Assembly: GCF_046054195.1 (NCBI RefSeq)
Contig: NZ_JBEQCS010000002.1
Span: 62,001 to 126,000 of the forward strand
Origin: Celerinatantimonas sp046054195
Lineage (GTDB): Bacteria > Pseudomonadota > Gammaproteobacteria > Enterobacterales > Celerinatantimonadaceae
Reading direction: 5' to 3'
Length of the DNA stretch: 64,000 nucleotides
The notes under the pieces are model-generated. The model was given only the letters and a program-made list of their open reading frames with translations, ran no database searches and was not told where the DNA came from. Both the position numbers and the translations under genes were made by a program. The number at the start of each line of letters is the position of its first letter. Positions within the stretch are counted from its first letter, which is position 1. This document shows positions 1 through 8,531 of this stretch, in pieces.

Positions 1-2255
1 CTGCCTGCTCGAGTGCCGTTAGCAACCACTTCATCAACAAATGATTTATCAATTTTAAGGCAATTAATAGGTAGCCGATTAAGATAAGCGAGGGATGAAT
101 AACCTGTACCAAAATCATCAATGGAAAAACGCACACCAAACTCGCGTAATTTCGAGAGTTTGGTAATGGTTTCATCCACATTCGTCACCAAAACACCTTC
201 AGTTATTTCAAGCTCAAGTAGCGCAGGATCGCAGCCTTGCTCTTTAATAATGTCGATGACCTCCTGCACAAATCCACTGCGGTGAAATTGTTTTGGACTC
301 ACATTCACTGAAAGCGTCGTAAACTGAGGCGGGATCCCTTGATCTTGCCATTGTTTGAGTTTGCGACATGCCCCTCGCATAACCCACTCCCCAAGTTCAA
401 CAATAAAACCAGACTCTTCAGCCATGGGGATAAACATTCCCGGTGAGATCCATCCATAGCGTTCATCAAACCAACGCAGTAGTGTTTCGGCGCCAGTCAT
501 TTGATAATTATCATTAAAGCGCGGCTGAAAATAGATAACCATGTCATCATTGTGCATAGCTTTCGGCATGAGCATCTGAATTTCATGGCGCTGATGCGCT
601 TTACTGGCCATCTCTTCGATAAAGAAATGCACTTTTGAACGACCAGATTCTTTACCGTGATAAAGAGCAATATCGGCTTGGCGAAATACTTCGTATGCAG
701 TGTTCTTCTGATTTGGAAAAAGAGCAATGCCAATGGTGACATTTAAGTTAACTTCACTATTTTGAATCTCAATAGTTTCACGAACATCGCTACTTAGCTG
801 ATGGGCAATTGAAAGCAATTTGCGTACTGCATTTTGTCTAACTTGCCCCAAGTGAGTGAGCAAAATAGCAAACTCATCCCCACTAATACGTGCAACGGTG
901 TGCACATGACTACGCTGGATTTGCAGTCTTGCAGCTACTTTTTTCAAAATAAAATCACCAATGTGGTGACCAAAGAGATCATTGATATTTTTAAAATTAT
1001 CAATATCGATATAAAATAATCCGCCAAACTCCTGATATTCAACATGTGAAGTAATCGCTTTTTCTAATTCTTCTAAGAGTCGGCTACGATTAGCCAACTC
1101 TGTGGTGGAATCGTAATTACTCTGATAAACCAATTTCTCCTGCGCCCGATGTAACTCGGAAATGTCTTTAAATAATCCGACCATACGCAGCGGCTTATCA
1201 CCATCTTTTTCAACCACCATCACTCTCGGGGAAACCCAAATTATTTCGCCATGAGAATTGACTAACCGATGAACATGTACAAACGTGTCTCGCACACCTT
1301 GCAGGTATAGTCGAAATTGTTTGAGTGTTTCATCTTTATCATCACTGTGAATATAATTTTGCCAGCCGCGAATATCTGCGACTAGTTGCGCCTTCTGCAA
1401 GCCTAGCATTAACGCCCATTGCTGATTATAGTGAACTTCATCAGTGACTAAGTTCCACTCCCAAATCCCATTCACATCATTATCAAGTGCAAACTGCCAA
1501 CGTTGCTCAGCAGCCTTTGTCTGTGACAAACTAGAGCTTAATGAAGAGCGTAAATCATTTAAAAAATGCCCAACTTGAGCGACTTCTCCTCGACCAAATG
1601 ATTCTGTCTGAGCTCGCTGAAAATTAACATCATTAAGCGAAATTTGCTGCAATGGTTTCACAAGCCAGCGACGCATCAACATGTTCAGAACCAAAGTTCC
1701 TAACACAATCAGCCCCCACTGCCAAAATGCCTGAGAAAGCAATCGATTAAATAGCTTGGACCACTCATAGCCAAGGTCATACTCAACCAATAAAATCCGT
1801 TTCGAAAAACCAGCTGTGTGATGAATAATCATCGGTTCATAAAAAGAGCCAATCAAACCATCGTCTGAAACAGCCCACTGCGAATGGCCAGAGCTAAGAG
1901 CTTGCTGGAAAATCTTTGAGTTGAAGTGTTCACTCACATGACTAATCAAATCGCCTTGATACTGATGATTACTATCGATCAAGATATGCATGTTCGAGCC
2001 AACAATCATGATTGAATGAAATGGCTGCAGATAAGTTAATAGGTGTAAAAATTTCTCATTCTGCTGCTGCAATGATTGTTCTAAGCGAAAAGAACCATTC
2101 ATTCGTTTGGAAAAATGTTCAACTCGCTGCTGAGTCTGGATGATTAAATTTTGTTGGTGAGAATCTATCGACTGCCAAAACAATAGCCCTTGAGCAATCG
2201 AGGCAATCACCAGAAATATGATCGGAATAAGAATACTAAGCGACAATCGGCGCAT
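1..2255 (-). CDS. Membrane-bound PAS-GGDEF-EAL signalling protein (3' end outside window)
   Basis: Cyclic-di-GMP turnover protein of the inner membrane, open to the left edge (751 codons visible, C-terminus missing). Order seen: TM helix about residues 5-27, periplasmic sensor about 28-165, second TM about 172-195, HAMP-like linker, PAS about 255-370, GGDEF about 378-540, EAL from about 555. The GGDEF signature is ARISGDEF (458-462 is SGDEF), a variant that some active cyclases carry. The EAL signature reads ETLLRW (590-592 is ETL) with the metal-binding Glu kept; NVSPKQF, ELEITEG, DDFGTGYSS and LKIDKSF motifs follow, so phosphodiesterase activity is plausible. The ATG at 2255 has a GGTGG upstream. 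Which activity dominates cannot be told from sequence. Confidence 0.9.
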   Translation of the reverse strand, partial: MRRLSLSILIPIIFLVIASIAQGLLFWQSIDSHQQNLIIQTQQRVEHFSKRMNGSFRLEQSLQQQNEKFLHLLTYLQPFHSIMIVGSNMHILIDSNHQYQGDLISHVSEHFNSKIFQQALSSGHSQWAVSDDGLIGSFYEPMIIHHTAGFSKRILLVEYDLGYEWSKLFNRLLSQAFWQWGLIVLGTLVLNMLMRRWLVKPLQQISLNDVNFQRAQTESFGRGEVAQVGHFLNDLRSSLSSSLSQTKAAEQRWQFALDNDVNGIWEWNLVTDEVHYNQQWALMLGLQKAQLVADIRGWQNYIHSDDKDETLKQFRLYLQGVRDTFVHVHRLVNSHGEIIWVSPRVMVVEKDGDKPLRMVGLFKDISELHRAQEKLVYQSNYDSTTELANRSRLLEELEKAITSHVEYQEFGGLFYIDIDNFKNINDLFGHHIGDFILKKVAARLQIQRSHVHTVARISGDEFAILLTHLGQVRQNAVRKLLSIAHQLSSDVRETIEIQNSEVNLNVTIGIALFPNQKNTAYEVFRQADIALYHGKESGRSKVHFFIEEMASKAHQRHEIQMLMPKAMHNDDMVIYFQPRFNDNYQMTGAETLLRWFDERYGWISPGMFIPMAEESGFIVELGEWVMRGACRKLKQWQDQGIPPQFTTLSVNVSPKQFHRSGFVQEVIDIIKEQGCDPALLELEITEGVLVTNVDETITKLSKLREFGVRFSIDDFGTGYSSLAYLNRLPINCLKIDKSFVDEVVANGTRAG

Positions 2256-2540
2256 CGAACCACCTGATTGAATCGCACGAAGGCAAACTTATCCCTAAAA
2301 ATCTATTTATTGGCTGATTAAACGATCTAAACTGCGGCAATTTATATTCATGGCAGGCCACTGAACGACTTTCCTTAGCTTGAGGCGTACTTGCGTATGA
2401 AACGCCTTAACTACATCACTTGAACGAAAATTGTGACAAGATACAACGGAAAATGGAAGAGAATTTGAAATAAATTATATAAAAAATCTATATTGCCCTA
2501 ATTTTTCAGGAAGTTATCGCTAAAATTTGGCAATTTTAAA
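2256..2540. other. Intergenic, presumed promoter of the GGDEF/EAL gene
   Basis: AT-rich stretch between htpX and the GGDEF/EAL gene, both on the minus strand. It holds no convincing ORF. It must contain the promoter of the GGDEF/EAL gene because the htpX terminator lies upstream of it, but no clear -35/-10 pair was identified. Confidence 0.4.
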
Positions 2541-2569
2541 GAAGAACCACCGAGCAAGTTCGGTGGTTC
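2541..2569 (-). terminator. Rho-independent terminator of htpX
   Basis: A perfect 10-bp stem (2544-2553 with 2560-2569, GAACCACCGA and its complement) with a 6-nt loop sits just past the htpX stop. Read on the minus strand it is followed by TTCTTTAAAA. Confidence 0.8.
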
Positions 2570-2576
2570 AAAAGTA

Positions 2577-3449
2577 TTATAAGTTGCGAAGCGCTTCGAT
2601 ACGTTTAGCAATCGGAGGATGAGACATAAATAGTTCACTAAAAGAACTTCGGCCATTAATTCCAAATGCCGCGATAGAACCTTCTAATTCGCTTTCACTC
2701 CCTCGGTCCAATCGTTGCAACGCAGCAATCATTTTTTGACGCCCCACTAACTGAGCGCTTCCCGCATCAGCACGGTATTCTCTTTGTCGCGAGAACCACA
2801 TAACAACAACCGAGGCAAGCATACCGAAGACCAGTTCAAGTACAAACACAGTCGCCATATACGCCAACCCGCCCATGGCTGGACGTTCGTCATCGCTATT
2901 ATTACCGACATTGGCAATAATCCCCGCAACAACACGGGCCAAAAAGATAACAAACGTATTCACAACCCCTTGAATCAGCGTCAAAGTAACCATGTCACCA
3001 TTGGCAATATGGCTAACTTCATGAGCTAACACAGCCTCTGCTTCTTCGCGAGTCATTGAGTTAAGGAGGCCGCTACTTACAGCAACCAACGAATTGTTTT
3101 TGCTCGCGCCAGTGGCAAATGCGTTCACCTCAGCAGAATGATAAATAGCCACTTCAGGCATGCCGATTCCAGCCGCTGAAGCCTGAGCCTGAACTGTGCT
3201 TAAAAGCCAGTGTTCTTCACTGTTACGAGGCTGAGTGATAACCTGCGCGCCCACTGAACGTTTAGCCATCCATTTAGACATCAGCAGCGAGATAAATGCC
3301 CCGCCAAAGCCGAAAACACTCGCCAAAATTAATAAACCGGCATAACTTCTAGAGTGTATTCCTGTCAGTGCAAAAACAATATTTAAAATAATTCCAAGAA
3401 CCAGTACCACAGCTAAGTTCGTTAGAATAAACAACAACACACGTTTCAT
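2577..3449 (-). CDS. htpX: Membrane zinc metalloprotease HtpX
   Basis: Inner-membrane M48-family protease that works with FtsH in quality control of misfolded membrane proteins. At 290 aa it matches the usual length (E. coli 293). Two N-terminal TM helices (about 4-28 and 36-56) precede the zinc motif HEVSH at 143-147; the third ligand is the Glu of the REYRAD segment near 222. Two further hydrophobic segments lie between them. The ATG at 3449 has an AGG Shine-Dalgarno. Monocistronic, with its own terminator. In E. coli the gene responds to Cpx envelope stress; no Cpx box was recognised in 3450-3640. Confidence 0.97.
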   Translation of the reverse strand: MKRVLLFILTNLAVVLVLGIILNIVFALTGIHSRSYAGLLILASVFGFGGAFISLLMSKWMAKRSVGAQVITQPRNSEEHWLLSTVQAQASAAGIGMPEVAIYHSAEVNAFATGASKNNSLVAVSSGLLNSMTREEAEAVLAHEVSHIANGDMVTLTLIQGVVNTFVIFLARVVAGIIANVGNNSDDERPAMGGLAYMATVFVLELVFGMLASVVVMWFSRQREYRADAGSAQLVGRQKMIAALQRLDRGSESELEGSIAAFGINGRSSFSELFMSHPPIAKRIEALRNL

Positions 3450-3640
3450 TTTGGATGCCTATCGTAAACAATCAGTTAAGACAAAAGTATAGTTTGCTAA
3501 GCTAAAAATCGTTTAGCTTTCTCGATGGATATTAGCGGTATTGCACGTAGAGTCAATATTCTATTTATCGGAATATTAATAGGGTTTTCATCGGGATTTG
3601 TAGGGGCTTTTATCTTTTGCCTATATCATAACCGACTCTA

Positions 3641-4690
3641 TTATGACGCATCGTAAAAAAGTTTCGGCCCACTATTTTGCTGCTCGATGATTTGCTGATA
3701 GAGCTTTTCGGTCTCGGTTTTATTTCCTGCTGTCGTTGCAACAGCTTCTCTTTCAATTCCTAACTTTTTAAGCAACTTCATATCGCTACTTTCTTCAGGG
3801 TTTGGCGTCGTTAATAATTTACAACCGTAAAAAATAGAATTGGCGCCAGCCATAAAGCATAGAGCCTGGGTTTGCTCATTCATCGCTTCTCGCCCAGCCG
3901 ATAGGCGCACATGTGACTTCGGCATCATCACCCGGGCTACCGCAATACAACGGATAAAATCAAATTGATCAATATCTTCAGCATCTTGCAATGGCGTTCC
4001 TGCCACTTTCACCAGCATATTAATCGGCACACTTTGAGGATGTTCGGGCAAATTTGCCAACTGACAAAGCAGAGAAATACGATCATCGACAGTTTCCCCT
4101 AACCCCATAATGCCGCCAGAGCAGACATTCATCCCGGCTTGGCGCACATATTCAAGGGTTTGCAGCCGCTCATCATAACTACGAGTCGTGATGATCTGCT
4201 GATAATATTCCCGAGAGGTGTCCAAGTTGTGATTGTAATAATCAAGCCCTGCGGATGAGAGCTCATCGGCTTGCTCGCGACTGAGCGTTCCAAGGGTCAT
4301 GCAGGTTTGCATTCCTAATGCCTTCACTCCTTTAATCATCATTAGCAGATAAGGCATGTCGCGCGCTTTTGGATTTTTCCACGCAGCTCCCATACAAAAA
4401 CGAGTGGACCCATTATCCCGTGCTTTTTTGGCTTCACGAATGACCTGCTCTACTTGCATCAATCGTTCAGCTTTAACCGAAGTGTTGTAGTGTGCACTCT
4501 GCGGACAATATTTACAGTCTTCAGGGCACGCACCCGTTTTAATCGATAGTAATGTCGAAATTTGAACTTGATTAGGGTTAAAAAATTGTCGATGAATGGA
4601 TTGAGCTTTAAAAAGAAGGTCATTAAATGGCAGGTCAAATAATGAAAGAACCTGTTCATATTGCCAGTCGTGACGGATAGCGCAAGACAT
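3641..4690 (-). CDS. bioB: Biotin synthase BioB
   Basis: Radical-SAM enzyme that inserts sulfur into dethiobiotin, the last step of biotin synthesis, in the cytoplasm. The [4Fe-4S]/SAM motif CPEDCKYC has Cys at 55, 59 and 62, close to E. coli numbering, and the barrel motifs (YYNHNLDTS, CSGGIMGLGE, AGANSIFYG) are intact over 349 aa. The start ATG follows a purine-rich GAGAGAGA. It stands alone: no bioA, bioF, bioC or bioD is adjacent, and no clear BirA operator was found upstream. The remaining bio genes would have to be elsewhere on the chromosome. Confidence 0.95.
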   Translation of the reverse strand: MSCAIRHDWQYEQVLSLFDLPFNDLLFKAQSIHRQFFNPNQVQISTLLSIKTGACPEDCKYCPQSAHYNTSVKAERLMQVEQVIREAKKARDNGSTRFCMGAAWKNPKARDMPYLLMMIKGVKALGMQTCMTLGTLSREQADELSSAGLDYYNHNLDTSREYYQQIITTRSYDERLQTLEYVRQAGMNVCSGGIMGLGETVDDRISLLCQLANLPEHPQSVPINMLVKVAGTPLQDAEDIDQFDFIRCIAVARVMMPKSHVRLSAGREAMNEQTQALCFMAGANSIFYGCKLLTTPNPEESSDMKLLKKLGIEREAVATTAGNKTETEKLYQQIIEQQNSGPKLFYDAS

Positions 4691-4880
4691 TGTCTCTCTC
4701 TATTTATTAATTTAATCATTTAACTTCAGTCTAATCCCAGCAGATAATCTGTCAACTTATTTTATTTTTAAAGATTACTAATGTATTTATTTTAACCAAT
4801 TCGTATAAAAAATAATGCAAGAGGCTCAAGCACAGGTTACGTAGACAATCGATATGGATAGATAAGCGAAAAGGACGATA

Positions 4881-4920
4881 AAAAAACTTGCCAGCGCAGC
4901 CATATAAAAGATGCGCTAGC
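4881..4920 (-). terminator. Rho-independent terminator after the first YIP1 gene
   Basis: Nine-base stem (4890-4898 with 4912-4920, one G-T pair), followed on the minus strand by AAGTTTTTTTATC. It lies about 30 bp past the stop at 4953. Confidence 0.8.
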
Positions 4921-4952
4921 TAAACAGGGGAAAATTATTTACTCGCCAGTGA

Positions 4953-5621
4953 TTACATCCCAGAGACAGGTGAAGACATTGACGCAAGAGAAGGGACAAA
5001 CATTGACACAATAGAAAACAAGACAGTGACGCAGAGCATTAAAATAATCAGCGATAATACGATGTTCAAAAACCCTTTCATGGCAGAAAAATGCTGGACT
5101 CGGCCCACACATTTACTAAAAATAATCAGCGCCCAAATGCCGATAACCAACTGAATCATCTGCAGCACCCATAGCGTTCCCACTAGATTAGGCGTCTGTT
5201 TAACGACGATGGCCGCTGGTAAAAAAGCATCATGCCCGAGTAACGCTATCCGAGGGATCCATAACAATAAAGCCCAGATAGTAGGAACATTCGCCCAGCT
5301 CACCGCCGCACGCAGATGCTCAGGACTTGCATTTCCTCCTAGCCATTTACCACTCCAGCGTAATAACCCGGCCAGAATATACAACATGACAGCGCCAAGG
5401 ATAGAGCCAGCGATCAATGAAAAAATGGCAATTTGCGCACCATTATAATGCCCACCAACATTTAACTCACTTAGCTGGTATAAAAATTCAGAAAACCCAC
5501 TCACTGCAGCCAAAACAATGACCGAGTTTTTTGGATTAGTCTTTACAATCTGCTCAATGGTGTCTCCTGGACGAGTCCAGATCGATGTCCAAGGATTGCG
5601 GATTGGTTGATTAGGTTCCAT
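4953..5621 (-). CDS. YIP1-family inner-membrane protein (paralogue A)
   Basis: Predicted polytopic membrane protein of 222 aa with about five hydrophobic segments. The N-terminal signature NPWTSIWTRPGDTIEQIV is characteristic of bacterial YIP1-domain (PF04893) proteins, whose function is largely unknown. The start is placed at the ATG at 5621; a TTG two codons earlier is also open but has no better ribosome site. It shares NPWTS.WT.P..TI.Q.V..(N/D)PK.S, a conserved Trp-Ala-x-x-Pro-x-(I/L)W segment and a KCVG-type segment with the next gene, so the two are paralogues. It has its own terminator. Confidence 0.75.
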   Translation of the reverse strand: MEPNQPIRNPWTSIWTRPGDTIEQIVKTNPKNSVIVLAAVSGFSEFLYQLSELNVGGHYNGAQIAIFSLIAGSILGAVMLYILAGLLRWSGKWLGGNASPEHLRAAVSWANVPTIWALLLWIPRIALLGHDAFLPAAIVVKQTPNLVGTLWVLQMIQLVIGIWALIIFSKCVGRVQHFSAMKGFLNIVLSLIILMLCVTVLFSIVSMFVPSLASMSSPVSGM

Positions 5622-5833
5622 GTGCAACTACATATTTATTTGAATGGGTTGATGGGTCATTATACGGATGTTTATGGGGATCAATCTAGTTTTGACATTT
5701 AAAAATACCGTTTGCCTATGACGTGAACAAAGAGCATCGGCCTAAAGTTATCAGTAAAATATTTTAGATAACATGAGTTCAACAACTATAACGGTCGATT
5801 AATAACCAATCTAAAAATTCAAGAACACGACAT

Positions 5834-5873
5834 CTAGGTACTGAAAAGCCTGATCCGGCTTCCCAATACCTAG
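5834..5873. repeat. 40-bp imperfect palindrome between the YIP1 genes
   Basis: CTAGGTA at 5834-5840 pairs with TACCTAG at 5867-5873, and an inner AAGCC/GGCTT stem closes on a four-base loop. No T-tract follows on either strand, so it may be an mRNA-stabilising stem-loop or a weak terminator for the upstream YIP1 gene. Confidence 0.5.
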
Positions 5874-5933
5874 AAATTATTGACCCTTTGGGTTCATTTA
5901 AACGAATTCTGAACTTTGTTATGCCCTGTTTGC

Positions 5934-6599
5934 TTAAAGTCTAAATAGCAACGAAATAGCAAAAATAACCAGCGCAAAAATAATAAAGGATAATAAGATA
6001 CAGCCGAAAGCTTTCCAGGCTGAAAACCCTGTTACCTCACCAACAGACTTACATAGCAATACTGTGCCCCAGATCCCTATAATAAATTTAATGATATTAA
6101 GCAAAGTTAAAAAGCCCATATAGGAACCAAGATGAGAACCATCGCCATTACCAAAATCTACAAATCCTGAAGCGAGGATATAAATTTGGATCAAAAGTAA
6201 TGGAATAGTCCACAAATTAGGAATAGTGGACCAAGCGATAGCCGCTCGCATCTCTGTTTGCGTTGCTCGACTATCAAACCATGAACAAACGGTTGCCAGT
6301 AACCATCCACTAAAATAAAGCCCTAAAATGCCACAAATTGCTCCAACAATAGCCCCCGCTAACAGCACCCCTGTCAGATTAAAGTGGATTTGTGGAAAAA
6401 ATGCGAAAAATACGGTACTTGAAACCAATATCATAATAATTACTGGAAATATTGCCGCAAGACTAACGATGGTTAAGACCGAGCGTTTAGGATCTGTTGC
6501 AACAACTTGTGCAATCGTTGCTCTGGGTTTTGTCCACATTGAGGTCCAAGGATTTAAAACCTGCTGTTCATTTATATCCATATTAATACCATTACTCAT
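5934..6599 (-). CDS. YIP1-family inner-membrane protein (paralogue B)
   Basis: Second YIP1-domain protein, 221 aa, with about five predicted TM helices and the same N-terminal signature (NPWTSMWTKPRATIAQVV). The Trp, Asp-Pro-Lys and KSVGEVTGFS positions align with paralogue A, but the hydrophobic segments have diverged. The ATG at 6599 is used; an in-frame ATG six codons later is an alternative. The two genes are separated by 312 bp that includes a palindrome, so they are probably transcribed separately. Function unknown; in other organisms YIP1 proteins are linked to membrane organisation, which is not evidence for a role here. Confidence 0.7.
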   Translation of the reverse strand: MSNGINMDINEQQVLNPWTSMWTKPRATIAQVVATDPKRSVLTIVSLAAIFPVIIMILVSSTVFFAFFPQIHFNLTGVLLAGAIVGAICGILGLYFSGWLLATVCSWFDSRATQTEMRAAIAWSTIPNLWTIPLLLIQIYILASGFVDFGNGDGSHLGSYMGFLTLLNIIKFIIGIWGTVLLCKSVGEVTGFSAWKAFGCILLSFIIFALVIFAISLLFRL

Positions 6600-6896
6600 T
6601 CAAAATTTGCCAACCGACTAATTCATATAAATAGAATCTTATATTTTGTATTATACAAATAAATAGCGATATTTAATTTTTATCTAATAACCGCATCTTA
6701 TGTATACACGAAAAAGGATAATACATTATAATAATAAATATATCATCAATAAATATATTACTTGATAAGAAATGAAATTATCTGATTGCTGAGGCAAGTT
6801 AGGATTAACAAACCAAGAAGATAAAACGCTGAAGATCTCTATATTAATATAAAGAATAGTTATTTATTCAAATTAAGTTATGGTTTCATTCTAAAT
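6600..6896. other. AT-rich intergenic stretch
   Basis: About 300 bp, strongly AT-rich, upstream of paralogue B. I see no ORF, tRNA or defined RNA structure; it presumably holds the promoter of paralogue B. Confidence 0.4.
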
Positions 6897-6898
6897 AA

Positions 6899-6919
6899 AA
6901 AGGTGCTCAAGGCACCTTT
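6899..6919 (-). terminator. Rho-independent terminator of ydfG
   Basis: Eight-base stem AAAGGTGC/GCACCTTT with a 5-nt loop. On the minus strand it runs directly into TTTTTATTT, 19 bp after the ydfG stop. Confidence 0.9.
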
Positions 6920-6938
6920 CATAAGGATAAGTAAGTAT

Positions 6939-7682
6939 CTACTTCTGGCGATGAACAGCTAATGGCGCACTTGCTTGAGAAACCGGCATCATTTCGATAC
7001 GGTTGTAGTTCACATGAGCAGGCTGGCTCACTAAGAAGGCAACCGTACTAGCAATATCTTCTGGCATAATATATTTTGTATTTTCATATACTTTAGCAGC
7101 TTTACCATCATCGCCTTTAAAGCGTACATTAGAAAATTCAGTTTCACCACACAACCCCGGTTCAATATTCGTCACGCGAACCTGAGTGCCCAATAGATCC
7201 GTTCTAAGGTTCAAACTAAACTGTTTCACAAACGCTTTTGTTGCACCATAGATATTGCCACCTGGATATGGATAAGTCCCGGCAATCGAACCCATGTTAA
7301 TAATTAGGCCGCTATTTTGCGCGATCATCGTTGGCAGTACTTTCTGGGTAAAATAGACAAGACCATTAATATTCGTGTTAATCATCGTAGTCCAATCAGA
7401 AACGGCTAAATCTTGCATTCCTTCAAGGCCCAGAGCAAGGCCAGCATTGTTTACCAGAACATCGATACTGCCCTCAGGTAATTCGCTAAATGCTTTATCA
7501 ACACTTGAAAAATCAGTAACATCACAAGAAATCGGGGTGAATTGTTCCCCAAGCTGTTCTTTTAAAACAGCCAATTTTTCAGCCCGACGGGCAAAGCCAA
7601 CAACATGATGTCCATCGCTGACTAATCGCTGACAAATGCTCTTACCAAACCCTGATGACGCCCCTGTCACTAAAATATTCAT
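6939..7682 (-). CDS. ydfG: NADP-dependent 3-hydroxy acid / malonic semialdehyde dehydrogenase YdfG
   Basis: Cytosolic short-chain dehydrogenase. E. coli YdfG oxidises L-allo-threonine and serine and reduces malonic semialdehyde. The 247-aa product (E. coli 248) has the cofactor motif TGASSGFG (6-13), NNAG (78-81), catalytic Ser132, Tyr145 and Lys149 in NIYGATKAFVKQFSLNLRTD, and the YdfG-type EPGL, FKGDDGKA and C-terminal VHRQ segments. The start ATG is preceded by AGAGGG. Single-gene unit ending in its own terminator. Confidence 0.95.
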   Translation of the reverse strand: MNILVTGASSGFGKSICQRLVSDGHHVVGFARRAEKLAVLKEQLGEQFTPISCDVTDFSSVDKAFSELPEGSIDVLVNNAGLALGLEGMQDLAVSDWTTMINTNINGLVYFTQKVLPTMIAQNSGLIINMGSIAGTYPYPGGNIYGATKAFVKQFSLNLRTDLLGTQVRVTNIEPGLCGETEFSNVRFKGDDGKAAKVYENTKYIMPEDIASTVAFLVSQPAHVNYNRIEMMPVSQASAPLAVHRQK

Positions 7683-7769
7683 AATTGCCCTCTTCTCTGA
7701 AAAGAAATAACACGTTACTGAATCTATTATTCATGCATGTTACTGGGCATCAGATAGGGGTGCAACCGC

Positions 7770-8504
7770 TTACTGCCAGAGTTTATTAACACTCAGTTGC
7801 GAATTAAAGTGGTACTGAACTTGAGCTTGAAAAAGTTCAGCGGTTGATAACGCATCACTTTGGGCATGATGAGCTCGATAGATAGGCAAGCCATATCTCG
7901 AACGGCTATTGGCTAGGCGAATCGACAAACGAGGACGTCCGGTTAAGCGCAACCAAAAATCACGCCAGCCCTGGCGACAGATTTTATTCTCAATCGCCAT
8001 CGTGTCGATCATTGGAAATAACAGCTCTTCGTGAACGCGGCGTTTAATCGCCTGATTTAAAAAATTGCGCTCAATCGCTAAATGGTGAGCAACGACCACT
8101 CGGCCAGCCATAAGTTCTAAAAGCATGGGCAATACACTTAAAATATCAGGTTGATTCGCAACCCGAGACTGAGTGATACCATGAACCACAACTGTTTCTT
8201 CGGGTAACTTCTGGTGAGGATTCACTAACCAGTGACGAGCCGCAGGCAAAGTAATTCGCGATAATGTAAAAGGTACAACGCCAATACTTAAAATCGAATC
8301 TCGCGCCGGATTTAACCCCGTTGTCTCAAAATCGAGCGCAACAAAAGGGACTGACTCAAGCGGCGTATCGGCATTTACAATTCCCTGTTGATAGAAACGT
8401 TTAATTGCAGGATGACGGGCGCGCCGCGCTTGTTGGCGATAATAATCAGGCCAATTAACGGGTTCTGGTTCAACACGCATTTGTGATTTAGGAAGATAGA
8501 GCAT
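7770..8504 (-). CDS. DEDD-family 3'-5' exonuclease (DnaQ-like)
   Basis: Predicted cytosolic 3'-5' exonuclease of the DNA polymerase III epsilon type, 244 aa. ExoI motif is ALDFETTG with Asp58 and Glu60; ExoII is AHHLAIERNFL near 139-149; ExoIII is HHAQSDAL with His213 and Asp217. The first 50 residues are a basic extension outside the fold. It lies 27 bp downstream of the DUF294 gene on the same strand, so the two form an operon. This gene pair is a recurrent unit in Vibrio- and Shewanella-like genomes, often near acs/actP. Its substrate is not known. Confidence 0.85.
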   Translation of the reverse strand: MLYLPKSQMRVEPEPVNWPDYYRQQARRARHPAIKRFYQQGIVNADTPLESVPFVALDFETTGLNPARDSILSIGVVPFTLSRITLPAARHWLVNPHQKLPEETVVVHGITQSRVANQPDILSVLPMLLELMAGRVVVAHHLAIERNFLNQAIKRRVHEELLFPMIDTMAIENKICRQGWRDFWLRLTGRPRLSIRLANSRSRYGLPIYRAHHAQSDALSTAELFQAQVQYHFNSQLSVNKLWQ

Positions 8505-8531
8505 AACGGACCACCGCGTGAAAAAAGAGCA

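Noticed and set aside
4691..4880. Possible BirA operator upstream of bioB
   Set aside because: No convincing TTGTAAACC/GGTTTACAA-type dyad was found.
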